Origin: Symbiodinium natans
Taxonomy: Eukaryota > Sar > Dinophyceae > Suessiales > Symbiodiniaceae
DNA length: 64,000 nt
Assembly: GCA_905221605.1 (NCBI GenBank)
Contig: CAJNDS010002407.1
Location: 172,501-236,500, forward strand
Direction: 5' to 3'
Shown here: positions 32,833 through 43,719 of the stretch, one piece after another
Layout: each line of letters begins with the position of its first letter
Position numbering within the stretch: position 1 is the stretch's first letter
Notes under the pieces: generated by a model
What the model was told of the DNA's origin: nothing
The model's database searches: none
Seen by the model: only the letters and a program-made list of their open reading frames with translations
Translations under genes and position numbers: made by a program

Positions 32833-33053
32833 GTTTCGGGTTTAGGGCTTGTCAGGGCTTAGGGCTTTAGGGCTCTCTCTCTCTCTCTCTCGTGCCCCTT
32901 TTCTCTCCTTTTCCCTCTTCTCTAATTCTGATCCTCTCCGGGGTGCCCTGAACTTTAAGACAGGATAAGGCTCTGTATCGAGAGAGGCCCTTTTAGATAA
33001 TCCTGAAGTCCAGTCCGCTTTTTGCAGACAGCGGTGTCTGTGGGGGAAACATC

Positions 33054-33168
33054 GGGATGTTCTCCCTTATACTAACAGCTCCTTGATAAGGATTCCAATA
33101 GGGGGTACCCTAAACCCAAAACTCTAAACCTTATTCAGGACTGGTAGTATAAGGGGGAACATCCCAAG
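33054..33168. mobile_element. MITE-1 subfamily copy carrying telomere-type repeats
   Basis: Inside the element, after GGGGGTAC, lies CCTAAACCCAAAACTCTAAACC. The copy at 36811-36924 has nearly the same block at the same place, so the repeat was mobilised with the element. Confidence 0.8.
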
Positions 33169-33272
33169 CTTAAGGTTTTGAGGGAGGCCCCGTGATGCAG
33201 CAGCGAGGCACTCCCATGGTGCCTAGCCCGCAAGCAAGTCCAGACCCCAAATTTACCCCCAAGCCCTAAACC

Positions 33273-33488
33273 CTAAACCCTATAAACCCTAAAACCATGC
33301 AAACGCATCATGGAAAGGCTTGAGGCATGGAGATTGCTCGAAACTACGGTCGTTCTCCGCGCCCGCGCCCCCGACGCCTCAAGCTGACGGAGCGTGCGCT
33401 CATCTGACGTATAGCTCATGCAGCGTATCACAGCGGCAATCTTAGCTAACCCCAGAATAGAGCCGTCCACCGATCTCGGGTAGAACAT
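33273..33488 (+). CDS. Possible exon, both strands open
   Basis: On the + strand a frame ends at TGA 33385-33387 (ERLEAWRLLETTVVLRARAP). On the minus strand 71 codons are open from ATG at 33488 (SVDGSILGLAKIAAVIRCMS...). Neither has clear splice signals. I list the region because it is repeat-free and coding-like, and leave the strand undecided. Confidence 0.25.
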
Positions 33489-33664
33489 GCCTTGCCCCTT
33501 TGACTACTAGGCCGTCATGATAGGGTCCTGCCATCGGAAACATGCATTCCGGAACCCTAAGCCCTAAACCCTAAACCCTAAACCCTAAACCCTAAACCTT
33601 AAACCCTAAACCCTAAACCCTAAAACCCTAAACCCTAAACCCTAAGCCACCTCTACTTTCACAG

Positions 33665-35462
33665 ACGGTGCCACGAAGCCCAGACTTCAGGGCCGGGTTT
33701 GGTGTTCATGGGGTTTAAGGTCTACTGGAGCCCAGAACACCTATGACACCCTAAACCATAAACCCTAAATCCTAAACCCTAACCCTAACCCTCAACTGAC
33801 ACACCAACTTCATAAATCCGCGAGTAGTCGCAAGCGAGTGCCTACAGCGATGCTGCCGCCACTGTTGTGGGACATCGCTGCGTACCTTCCTACAGGAGTC
33901 TCAGCATAGGATTTGCCGTGCCTTGGGGTTCTATAGCAAGGGGCAGGCTAGACGGCTACCTAAGCCGGCTCAAGGTTTCCAGCAAGGTTGCCAGCATGAC
34001 TCTCCAAGCTCTGTTGGGTGTTGGATCGCCGTTTAAGTTTCAATGGGCTTGGTGTAGGTTCTGACGTTCCGTTTTAAGCCCAACTTCGAAGCTCGAAGAT
34101 CGAGATTTCCTTTTTGTCAGGAGGGTTTCTCGGCGCCACATTTCTGCTGACATTCCTGGGCACGAACGTCATCAGCTGGAATATTGCCCTACTGGTGTCC
34201 ACCGGAGTTACCGTCGCCCCTTGGCTCACGCTGGACATTGATCCTGGGTTTTGGAGTACTATACTTCAATACTTTTGTTGATTCTGGGTTTCTAGTATAG
34301 CTACTCATACCTATACTTCCATACTTTTGTTGGTTCTGGGTTCCGATCATAGCTACCCATACCTAAAAAATACAGTATATACTTTTTCCAGGGTCTGCTC
34401 CAAAGTAGGGGATCATGGTTCTTCTTGGTAGCACTGCAGCTGTTACGACATTGCGATGCGTATTTCGGTGATTGCTGTTGACGATTATTGCCATCATTCC
34501 GACGTGCTACTATCATGTCGGGGATTGCTGTTGTTGTTTTCTGATCTATTCTCACAAGTATTACGAGCATGACTTGTGTTGAGAGCTGTTCGGGTCTTGC
34601 TGCAGTCACTATGTTCTGCATTTTCGTATCACCCTCCTGACTGTCATCACTCTCATTGCTCCCCCCACCACCACCCCGGGTACGCCCTTAAACCCGCAGG
34701 TCATAGCGGCTCTTACAGCGGCCGTGGACGCGCTTCGCTGGGAATCCCAGACGGCAGGCTATGCGCTCCACGTAGCCACCTGGATCCTTGTGAGCATAAG
34801 TGTGGTTTAGGGGTTAGAGTTTAGGGTTGAGGGCTGAGGGTTTTTCAAGGGCTCCTATGTAGTACCTTGTCAGGGTAGTAGACTAGAATCCCAAACCCTA
34901 AACCCTCAACTCTAAACCCTAACCCTAAATTTAAACCCTAAACCCTAAACCCCAAAAATATTCCAGAAAGGAACTACATCAGAGCCTGCAGGTAAGGGGT
35001 CAAGGGATTACAGGCTTCCAGCAGGCTTGGGAGTTCGGACGCCGGGTTTGGACTTAGCCGGGCTCTGGCGGGTTTAGAAGACTCAGGGTTCCGGCATGGG
35101 TTCCCCTACTCCCCCCCTCTATACTACCCATCCTAGGTTCCCCCCCCCCCACCTTATAATGAAGGCTATTTAGGGCTACATAAGCCTAGTTAAGGTTACT
35201 TAGGGGGGGAACCTAGGGGTAGACAGCAGGGGTAGTAGAGGAACCCAGAAGCTCCTTGTTTTAGGGTTTAGGATCAGGGTGCGGGTCGAATGGTTTTGAT
35301 GCTTAGGGTTGCGGGTTGAAGGGCTTTGGGGTTGAGGGTCGTTCAGGTTTGAGGCCTTTCGGGTTTAGGGCTTCTAGGGTTTTTTATAGTTCAGGATGGG
35401 TTTAAATCAGGGCTTTCGTTTTAGCAGCTTACGAAACCCAACAAACCGACCCAAATTCCTGA
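33665..35462 (+). CDS. Membrane protein gene H
   Basis: Exons in matching phase: 34121-34241 (GFLGATFLLTFLGTNVISWN then ALLVSTGVTVAPWLTLDID, hydrophobic), 34606-34804 (HFRITLLTVITLIAPPTTTP ... AALTAAVDALRWESQTAGYA ... VATWILVSISV), the 25-nt micro-exon 34967-34991 (ATTCCAG|...|GTAAGG; KGTTSEPA) and terminal 35428-35462 (YETQQTDPNS, TGA). Two or three transmembrane segments are visible, so it is an integral membrane protein; the family is unknown. Upstream exons 33665-33701 and 33896-34057 (GRLDGYLSRLKVSSKVASMT...) are likely but the phase link is unproven. Intron 34242-34605 opens with the left end of a MITE-4. Confidence 0.6.
34242..34410. mobile_element. MITE-4 copy at an exon edge
   Basis: Starts GGTTTTGGAGTACTATAC, directly at the inferred donor of gene H exon 34121-34241, and ends GGGTCTGCTCCAAAGTAGGGG. 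An internal block (ATACTTTTGTTGGTTCTGGG...) is duplicated, making this copy about 60 bp longer than others. Confidence 0.8.
35097..35250. mobile_element. Large palindromic element, single copy (MITE-10)
   Basis: GGTTCCCCTACTCCCCCCCTCTA at the left pairs with TAGACAGCAGGGGTAGTAGAGGAACC at the right; inner CCTAGGTTCCCCCC pairs with GGGGGGGAACCTAGG. No second copy seen in the window. Confidence 0.7.
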
Positions 35463-35729
35463 ACTATTGAATGGGGTTGATAGGGCCTCGCTTTAGGTTT
35501 CAGGGTCAAGGGCCAGACACAAGGCACCCTCACATATGGATGAGATACAAAATGCCCCTTGTTGGGCTTGCCGGCTCTGCTTTGGAGAATGTTCGAACCC
35601 TTAAACAAGGACGCCCAACAAGGTTCCCCAAGCTTTCGGAAATCCCCAGTTTGAGATTTGGGTGGAGGCGATTGGTTCTTCAGCTTTATGGTGACTTTAG
35701 TGTTTAGGTTTTTGGGCTCGTGTTGCTTT

Positions 35730-36254
35730 CTGTGCCCAGGTTTCCTTCCAGCTCTTCGTGTGCATCTTCGTCGTGTCGGCCTGCATTCAGAAGCCCATGC
35801 GCTATCTGACAACCTGGTGCGCCTCGAACGCTCAGTCGTACCCGTTTGCTCACTTTTCTTGCAGGACTCGGGTCCCTCAGCACTAAGCCCTTAGACTCAA
35901 ACCCTACACTCCGCCCTTGTAAGCACAGAAAAGGCATTTGCATTCCTGGGTTTCTGGTCACCTGTTTAGTTACCCTCAGGAATTGTTTTTTCTGTTTGTA
36001 GATAATATCGGCCCAACTGACTGTCTCGAGCATTGCTTTTGTTTTACAACAAAAACACATAAATAATATAAATAAATATATATATATATATATTCATTTA
36101 TTTATTTGTTGTTTATTATGTTTGTGGCTCCAGGGGGAGAATAGATCTAGGTGTGCTCTTCCACATTATCTACTTCGGCACCTTCGACCTCTCCAATCCT
36201 GACCGGGACGCCTTTGCGCCTGGGCGCTCAATGGGGCTCTCTCGGATCTTTTAG
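35730..36254 (+). CDS. Membrane protein exons, gene I
   Basis: An exon from about 35738 (after TTTCTGTGCCCAG or TTCCTTCCAG) reads FQLFVCIFVVSACIQKPMRY then LTTWCASNAQ, with GC-rich third positions. Acceptor CTTTTCTTGCAG (to 35863) marks another exon. Exon 36134-36254 (after GGCTCCAG) reads IDLGVLFHIIYFGTFDLSNP then DRDAFAPGRSMGLSRIF; its stop TAG overlaps the first TTTAGGG unit. One or two hydrophobic segments. Another frame (35658-35894) and minus frames overlap but lack the codon bias. Family unknown. Confidence 0.5.
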
Positions 36255-37157
36255 GGTTTAGGGTTTAGGGTTCAGGGTGTAGGGTTTAGGGTTTAGGGTT
36301 TAAGGTTTAGGGCTTGTAGGTTGGGACGTTCACCCTTATACTAAGAGCCCTTCATTGGGAGTATCTAACCCCCCTATTATAATCCATATTAAGGGGGAAC
36401 ATCCCACCTTGTAGGGTTTGTAGGGGCTCTGCCGCCCAGGGTTTTGGGGATGTATGTTGTAGGGATTATGCGTCGATGCGAGGACCCCTTGGTAGATCAG
36501 GAGTTGCTACCGCGGCTGTCGTGATGTCGTGACTCTCAGCCCCTAAACCCCAAACCCTAAACCCTAAACTCGAAACTCTAAACCCGAAACCCTGTAACCC
36601 TAAACCCCTCAGAACCCCAGGACCCGCTGCCCAAGTGAGAAGATTCCGAACCAGAAGCTGCAAGCCAGCCTAAGCCAGCCCCTAACCCCAACACCTGCCA
36701 CACCCTAAATGAGCCCAAACCCGAAACCCTAAACCCTGAAACCCTACAAGTAAGATCGAAACAGCTTGCCTAGACACCCAAAAGCCTACAGCAGCGCCTG
36801 TGCCTGTCACTTGGGATGCTCCCCCTTATTACATACTACATCGGGATTCTACTTAGGGGGGAGGGTACGAAACCCAAAACCCTAAACTCTATTCAGGACT
36901 CTTAGAAGAAGCGGGAACATCCCAACCTGCAAGCTACCTTAAACTTCCTTCCCCCCAGCCCGAAGACCTGAAACCGTCTCAAACCTTCTTACGGGTCTCT
37001 AGCAGGGACTGATGGAGTCATGCCGTAGGGTTTAGGGTTTAGGGTTGAGGGAGTAGGGTTTGATGTTTAGGGTTTGGGGTTTAGGGGTTGGGGTTAGGGT
37101 TTAGGGTTTGGGGCTTAGGGTTTGGGGTTTAGGGTTTAGGGTTTAGGGTGACCATAG

Positions 37158-39705
37158 GAACCAGTTACGAGGTTTCTTGGAGTCATCCAGCCTCCTTCGT
37201 CGCGGCCTGCTTCGTCTACATCGGCTTCTTCGTGGTCTCCAACTTCTATGGCGGGGGAGCCCCGAGGGACATGATCCCGGCCATCGCCCCGCAGCTGCAG
37301 GATAATCATGTCATGACATGTGAGGTCCAGGATCATATTAGGATTTAGGGTTTGGGGTTTAGGGTGTAGGGTTTAGGGTTAGGGTTTAGGGTTTAGGGTT
37401 TAGGGTTTCGGGTTTAGGGTTTAGGGTTTAGGGTTTAGGGTTTAGGGTTTAGGGTTTATTGTTCAAGGTTTAGGGTTCCTTGTGAGGCCTTAGGTTTGAG
37501 TTGAGGGCACAACCCCACCACAAGCGTCCTCAGGGCCAAGCCTGGGAAGTGGGAAGCCCCCAGCAAACCTAAACAAGACCGTTTTGGGGTTTTGGGTTTT
37601 GGGTTTGGTTTTAGGGTTTAGGGTTTAGGGTTTAGGGTTTAGGGTTTAGGGTTTAGGGTTTAGGGTTTAGGGTTTAGGGTTTAGGGTTTCGGGCTCATGG
37701 AACCTGAATCCCCAGCACCCGAGGCAGAGTGCCCCGTGCTGCACAGCTTCTGCATCGGCTGGAATCATATTAGCCCCGTCCTGTGCCACTTGAGCTGCAA
37801 CATACGGGCTTAGGTACCCTAAACCCTAAACCCTAAACCCTAAACCCAAAACCTAAACCCTAAGCCTTAAACCCTAAACCCTGAGCCCTAGCTTTCAGGG
37901 TTCAGGGAAGGAGCCTACATAGCCGCATGTGTTCAGACAATCCTGTATAAGGAATCACTGAACCAGGTCCCTGCATTCTTGGGCTTTGTGGGTTGCGTGG
38001 CCTTAGGGGCTTAAGGGCTATAGGGCAAAACTCGATTCTGATGTCTGTGTCTTTAGGTTTTCATGGCTTTCGGAACTGCATGTTTCAATAATGCTGGCGC
38101 TGATACGCGTTTAGGGATTTAGGCCAGGGAGTCGACTACGGGTTTAGGGTTTAGGGTTTTGGGTTTAGGGTTCCTTCATTCCCCCCAAACCTTTTCCTCC
38201 ACATGTTCCCCGGCTCTCGTATTGCCCCTGATATTTGTAGGACATTCGTCGAGGCCTTTCCCTAAACCCTCTGAACTCTATAAGCCCTAAAGTTCTTGTT
38301 GTTGGATATTCGTTGGTACGTGCCCACAAAAGCAAGGAAATAGGAACCTCACAACTTCTCCCAATTAGCAATCCCTCTTAAGGACTGACAGTATATGGCT
38401 TCAAAATATACTTAGGGTCTTATAGGCTTTAGTGGTTTTTGGGGGTTTGGGGTTTATAGGTTTTAGGGTTTGGGGGGTTTGCGGTTTAGGGTTTGTAGGT
38501 TTGGGGGTATGAGGTTTAGGGGTCTATACCTTTTGGGGTTTAGGGTCTAGAGCTGGAGTGTCACGACAAAGCTGCAAGGCCACCTTGTCGACGGCTACCT
38601 GAATGGGTCGAACTTCCACCGCATCTATGGGAAAGGCACTGTCAATAAGGGCCCATGTACACAAATAGGGAATACTTGAGCATGACAGTACTTCCTATTT
38701 AGGGGCTTTGGGGCCCAAGCATATAAAAAATAATGTACATGGACCCTTATAGGGTGTGGGGGGGGGAGGGGGGCTAGACCCTGAAGCTTGGTTTTTGTTG
38801 AGCCCTTAAGCCCGAAACCCCTAAAGGACGAATGCTACTGCGGCGCTCCATGCTGCAACTGGTAAAATATGGCAGACAAAGTGAGGATTTTAGGGTTTTG
38901 GATTGAGGGTGGATGGAAGGTTTCCGTGATTGGGGCTGATGTCCCTAAAGCCTCAGTAATGACTCGCAGGTATCATGTGCAACCCAGTCGACAACGAGAT
39001 TTGAAGATGAGCAGAAGAGTTTGCAGCCATGCTCGCCTACCTGAATCCTGTAAACGCTTTAAACCCTTTAAACCCTTCAAACCCTCAACCCTAAATTGCA
39101 CTATCAACCTTAAACCCTAAACTGCATCAATGCCCTAAACCCTACAAACCCCATAAACCCTATACACAACATAAACCCCATAAACTCGCAAACCCTATGA
39201 ACTTTAACCCCACAAACCTGATAAACCCTAAAAAAAAACCCATGACCCTAAACCCTGAACCCTAAACCCTGAACCCTGAACCCTGAACCCTGAACCCTGA
39301 ACCCTAAACCCTAAACCCTAAACCCTAAACCTTAAACCCTAAACCCTAAACCCTAAACCTTAAACCCTAAACCCTAAACCCTAAACTGAACGGGAGGAGG
39401 CATTCTCTGGCTTCTGGTGGTCGGCCTCGGCGTCGTCTACGCAGTGGGTCAGGCGACATGGCGCACGCGGTGGTCTAAACTCCTGAAAGATGTTAGGGTG
39501 TTTAGGTTTGTTAGGGTTTTTTTTAGGAATTTAGGGCTTATGGGTTTCTAGGGTTTCTAGGGTGTTTAGGGTTTTGCAGGGTTCTAAGGGTTTATAGGGT
39601 TTATAGGGTGTAGGCTCTGCCTGAATGCATCCCAGCCCACCCTCCCTCTTATGGGCATCTGCACTCCTCCCTCACCTGTAGCTGCCCCTGGAGGTGCCAA
39701 CCTGA
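37158..39705 (+). CDS. Membrane protein gene J, several exons
   Basis: Exon 37158-37324 reads SWSHPASFVAACFVYIGFFV then VSNFYGGGAPRDMIPAIAPQ, one transmembrane segment plus a loop. Others: about 37505-37580, about 37693-37812 (ECPVLHSFCIGWNHISPVLC), 37899-37966 (FREGAYIAACVQTILYKESL, donor GTCCCT), 38057-38108 in the same phase (VFMAFGTACFNNAGADT, donor GTTTAGG), about 38551-38650 (LVDGYLNGSNFHRIYGKGTV, running into a MITE-2) and about 38827-38861. Exon 39397-39491 (ILWLLVVGLGVVYAVGQATW, transmembrane) is followed in phase by 39682-39705 (LPLEVPT, TGA) after a pyrimidine-rich acceptor. Which exons share one transcript is uncertain. Family unknown. Confidence 0.5.
38646..38749. mobile_element. 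MITE-2 copy abutting an exon
   Basis: Left end AAGGGCCCATGTAC follows the coding stretch IYGKGTVN with no gap; the right end GTACATGGACCCTTAT is its inverted partner. The CATGTAC of the element could provide the GT donor. Confidence 0.8.
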
Positions 39706-39779
39706 ACCCAAAGAAAGCCCTAAACCCTAAAGGAATCCCTAAGCCCCAACACCTAACGACAGCTCTCAACTACTATTGC

Positions 39780-39905
39780 TGAAGAGCCCGCCTCCCCCCC
39801 CCCCCCCCTCCAAAAAAATAGAAGCACCTATTCTTCCTTATAAGGGCAATCTAGGGATCTTTTTTTTTTTGGGGGGGGGGGGGGGTTCTTAAGCAGAGAG
39901 TCGTC
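39780..39905. mobile_element. MITE-9 copy with poly-C and poly-G arms
   Basis: Arms GAAGAGCCCGCCTCCCCC and GGGGGGTTCTTAAGCAG are inverted repeats inflated by homopolymer growth. The right end, AAGCAG, is a possible acceptor for a short open stretch (ESSSLRLPESFE). Confidence 0.6.
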
Positions 39906-40274
39906 AAGCCTGCGACTCCCAGAAAGTTTTGAGGCTAGGGATGGTTTGTTGTAGGTTCAAGGATCTAGATCTAGGACCCAGAGTAGGGTTTAGGGTTTAC
40001 GGTTAGGATGTAGTGTTGAGAGTTTAGGGTTGTTTGGGTAACTAGGACCCGGAGGAGTAGGCAGTAGGCCCTTAGTTTGTTGGGGGGTTTAGGTTGCCTT
40101 ATGAGCCCCTTTAAACCAAAGAGGTTACCCTTTTGATTCCTAGGTTACTTTTGGGTCTAGCTAAAGTTACTGGGTTAGCGGTTAGGCTTTAGACGTTTTG
40201 GGGGTGGCCTAAACCCCAAACCCGGAACCCTAAACCCTAAACCCGTAACTCGACCTGCACCCACCCTGTCGCAG

Positions 40275-40932
40275 GTCTACGAATGGCTGGTTCCGAACTC
40301 AGTGGAGACCTACCTGGCCCCAAAGGCACGCGTGATACCTAAACTGCCCCAAACCCTAAACCGTAGATAAACCTGGGGATGTTCCCCCTTACCCCCCCTT
40401 TTCTAACAGTCCTAAATAGGGATTCTACTATAATCCCTAGTATGAGGAGTGCTAGTCCCAGTATCCCTAAACCCTAAACCCCAAACCCTAAACCCTAAAC
40501 CCGAAACCCTGAACCCTGAACCCTGAACCCTAAACCCTAAACCCTGAACCTCTTCTTTTCTGCAAAACCCCTAAACGCTCAGGACCGCGAGCTGAGGGGT
40601 TCAAAGGGCGTCCCCCCCCCCCCCCCCAAGACCTGAGACTGGACCCTCCATGGGTGTCTATGGTATTATGACACGAGAGGCCCCCTCTCAGGGTCTTAGG
40701 ATTTAGGGTTTAGGGTTTGGGGTTTAGGGTTTGGGGTTTGGGTTTAGGGTTTGGGGTTTAGAACCCTAGGGTTTAGGGTTTAGGGTGTATAGGGTGTAGG
40801 GTTTAGGGTTTAGGGTTTCGGGTAATTACTCTTTCTGGGCAGGTCTGGTATTTGCGATCCCGGCGCCTGGCGAAGTGCCTAGGGCTTGGCGACATCGGGA
40901 AGCTGCGCAGTCGGAATCCTGGACTCACTTGA
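40275..40932 (+). CDS. Two exons of gene K, unknown
   Basis: Exon 40275-40331 (after CCCTGTCGCAG, ending CGC|GTGATA) is exactly 19 codons, VYEWLVPNSVETYLAPKAR. Terminal exon 40843-40932 (after CTTTCTGGGCAG) reads VWYLRSRRLAKCLGLGDIGK then LRSRNPGLT and TGA, in the same phase. The intron holds a MITE-1, CCCTAAA and TTTAGGG arrays. Could be the 3' end of gene J. Confidence 0.6.
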
Positions 40933-41042
40933 GCTCTCTGGGGTCCGAGTGTTCCAAAATTTCTGGGGTCTTGGTGGTGCACACTTAAAAATCTGATTTT
41001 TTGTGTTCAGAGCCCTAAATCCTAAACCCTACGAACCCCAAG

Positions 41043-42057
41043 AACAGCGTGGTAGGTGATGATTCCAAAGCCCTTCCAGGATTCGTGGGTAGCCTACAAG
41101 AGAAACTGGACTATTCTCGTGGTCGGTGGGGGGGTGGGGAGCTCAACGCTTACAACTTGAACCCTAAACCCTAAGCCCTTGAACCCAAAACCGTGCACCC
41201 CTAATATACCCCAAAAGGCTATACCCTAAACCCTAAACCCTAAACTCTTTCTGATAGGATTCATACAAAAAAGGGTTACAGATGCCCCAGGGAGGCGACC
41301 ATCTTCTGCTTAGGGGAGGACTTTGCCTTCTCCCTGGCCGTCAAAGTTCCTGCGGCGCGGCACGCACGGGGAGGTTATCAGATCAGGGTTTAGGGTTTAG
41401 GGTTTAGGGTTCAGGGTGTAGGGTTTAGGGTTTAGTGTTTAGGGCTGTTGGACAAAAACATAAACTCCGGAACCGTAAACCACCCTCAGATACAGGTATT
41501 TCCAAACACAGGGATCCTTAATATAACCCCAAATACGATACCCCTTATTTTAGTAAGGATTCCCCATAAAAAGGATGCAGTCATGGTTCTGGAGCTTACA
41601 TAGGCCAAAAAGACTCCAATGAGGATTTAGGGAAATTTAGGGCTCAGGGCTCAGACCCCAAATCCAACTTAGGGTTTAGGGTTTCGGGTTTAGGGTCTAG
41701 GTTTTAGGGTTAAAATTTAGGGTTTTGGGGCCAAAGCCCTTGGTTTTTTTCAAATCTGAGCCCGGTTTTTGAGTGTTGAGAGGCCTTTAGGCCTTTACAC
41801 TCCACTCCATCCTTCTAAGCCCGCAACCCTAAAGCTTCTAAAAGGGAACGGCCTAGAGCCCCCCAAGTAAGATGCCCTAAAACCCCCCCCCCCCCTAAGA
41901 TACGCTTAAGGGCTTCTTAAGAGGTAGTGGGGAGTGCACGGGTTTCATACAGAAATTCACTGGGGCTTAAGTTTGGGCCTCTTCCGAGGCCTTTCTTGGC
42001 GTGGTGATGGCGGCACATTGTTTCGGCGCCCTGGTTCTAGCGGGCGACGGGCCGTGA
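41043..42057 (+). CDS. Three-exon gene L, unknown
   Basis: Exon 41043-41125 (NSVVGDDSKALPGFVGSLQE..., donor CG|GTGGGG, phase 2) joins exon 41258-41373 (KKGYRCPREATIFCLGEDFA then FSLAVKVPAARHARG, donor GTTATC, phase 1), which joins terminal exon 41972-42057 (WASSEAFLGVVMAAHCFGAL then VLAGDGP, TGA at 42055). All phases agree and third positions are GC-rich. The last exon is hydrophobic. The start is not identified; no family recognised. Confidence 0.6.
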
Positions 42058-42250
42058 GCTGGTTTCGGGTTTTAGGTTTAGGGGTTTTGGGCTTCGCCTG
42101 AAGCCCCCCCCAAATTCCAAGATGAAACTAAGCCCAAAACCCTAAACCCTAGACCCTAGACCCTAAACCCCTAAAACCCTAAACCCTAAACCCTAAACCC
42201 TAAACCCTAAACCCTAAACCCTAAACCCTAAACCCTAAACCCGAGCCACC

Positions 42251-43060
42251 ATGAGCATGGTTGAGCGCGGCTCCCATGTGCCCCTCGGGGGCAGTTTTCC
42301 ATTTCAGCTTTCGAAAGACGCAGGCCAGATGCTGCGAACCCATGCTAGGGTTTAGGGTTTAGGGTTTAGGGTTTAGGGTTTAGGGTTTAGGGATTTGGGG
42401 TTTACGGTTTAGGGATTTGGGGTTTAGGGTTTAGGGTTAGAGGGCTTTAGCAGGGTTTCGGTTTTTAAGTATTGGCGTTTTGGGCTTTTGCGGTGATGGA
42501 TGAAGCTCTTTGACATGGGCCAGCGGGTACTGGCACTGGAACTTGTTCCCTAACATCACCTCCGGAAAACCCGGAGGACAAGTGGGCGTGGTCACAGCAT
42601 TCGGGCTCCTAAACCCTAAACCCCTAAACCCTAAACCCCTAAACCCTAAACCCCTAAACCCTAAACCCCTAAACCCCAAACCCTAAACCTTAAACTCTAA
42701 ACCCGTAAACCCCGAGCCCCAAACCCTAAACCCTGAGCCTCATTGCTGTGTAGGAGCCCAAAGTTGGTCTCGACCATGCGTTCCCCCCACCACACCTGCG
42801 TTGGCAAGCAAGGGTTTAGGGCTTAGGGTTTAGGGTTATTTAGGGGTTTAAGGGGTTTAGGGGTTTAGCGTTTGGGTTTTAGGGCTTATGGTTTAGGGGT
42901 TAAGGGATTTACGGTTTAGGATTTAGGGCTTTTTCTTCTAGCTTGCTGCAGATTTGAAGTCAGAAATGTTCCAAAGGGACACGCCGCTGACTTGCTCTGC
43001 GAAGGAGACTCTTCTTGAGGCCAAGACGGCCTCTGACTATCTGGCTCCTAGCGAAACCTC
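42251..43060 (+). CDS. Gene M, 5' part, unknown protein
   Basis: ATG at 42251 lies in GCCACCATGA, a strong initiation context. Exon 42251-42349 (33 codons, MSMVERGSHVPLGGSFPFQL...) ends AGG|GTTTAG in phase 0. The next candidates keep phase 0: 42506-42544 (LFDMGQRVLALEL|GTTCCC), 42754-42813 (EPKVGLDHAFPPPHLRWQAR|GTTTAG) and 42942-about 43060 (LAADLKSEMFQRDTPLTCSA then KETLLEAKTASDYLAPSET, ending in poly-C). An alternative frame of the second region (SGYWHWNLFPNITSGKPGGQ, 42500-42605) also looks coding. No family recognised. Confidence 0.55.
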
Positions 43061-43530
43061 CCCCCCCCCCACCCCCCCCCTAAATCCTAAACCCTAAACC
43101 CTAAACCCTCTGTTCGACTCGAAACCCCCAAGAACCCTAGTAAGAAGCATAGATGAGGGTTGGGGGATTAGGGTTTAGGGTTTGGGGTTTGGGCTTGCAG
43201 GATTTGCAAGGTTTTAGGGCCGATGGTGTTCTTGGGCTTAGGGCAGCAAAGGACAAAACCCAAACAAGGAACTGCACTGGGGGAGGGTGGGGAAAGTGTA
43301 GGCAAACCCTCACCCTAAGACGTACACACCCCGCCCTACAACTTCGCGTTGGCGCCCACAGCCTCTTTGATGAGAAATAGGCCTGCCTATCCCGACCACT
43401 AGGATTGGTCACATGATGGTCATCGGGTCCATGCTTTGAGGGGTCCTAAACCCAAAACCCTAAACCCTAAACCCTAAACCCTAAACCCTAAACCCTAAAC
43501 CGGCTAAGTACCCCCGCAAATTCTTCAGAG

Positions 43531-43602
43531 GCCCTGAACCTGCTGTCGGCATCTGCCATCGTCAGAAGCCCCAGCGTTGGTGATCTTTTTGTTGGCGATC
43601 TT
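43531..43602 (+). CDS. Exon, probably gene M
   Basis: After TTCTTCAGAG, exactly 24 codons (ALNLLSASAIVRSPSVGDLF...) to CTT|GTTTAGGG. CCCTAAA lies upstream and TTTAGGG downstream. Same phase (0) as the preceding exons of gene M. Confidence 0.6.
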
Positions 43603-43719
43603 GTTTAGGGTTTAGGGGTTAGGGTTTAGGGTTTAGGGTTAAGGGTTAAGAGTTTAGATTTAGGGGAGCAAAAAGTCGTTGAAGCTTCAACTTCTTGGGT
43701 TTCCGTAGTTTAGCCTTTT

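Noticed and set aside
33054-36924. MITE-1 copies as riboswitches or terminators because of their hairpins
   Set aside because: They are multi-copy, have transposon-like termini and occur at unrelated places, so mobile elements explain them.
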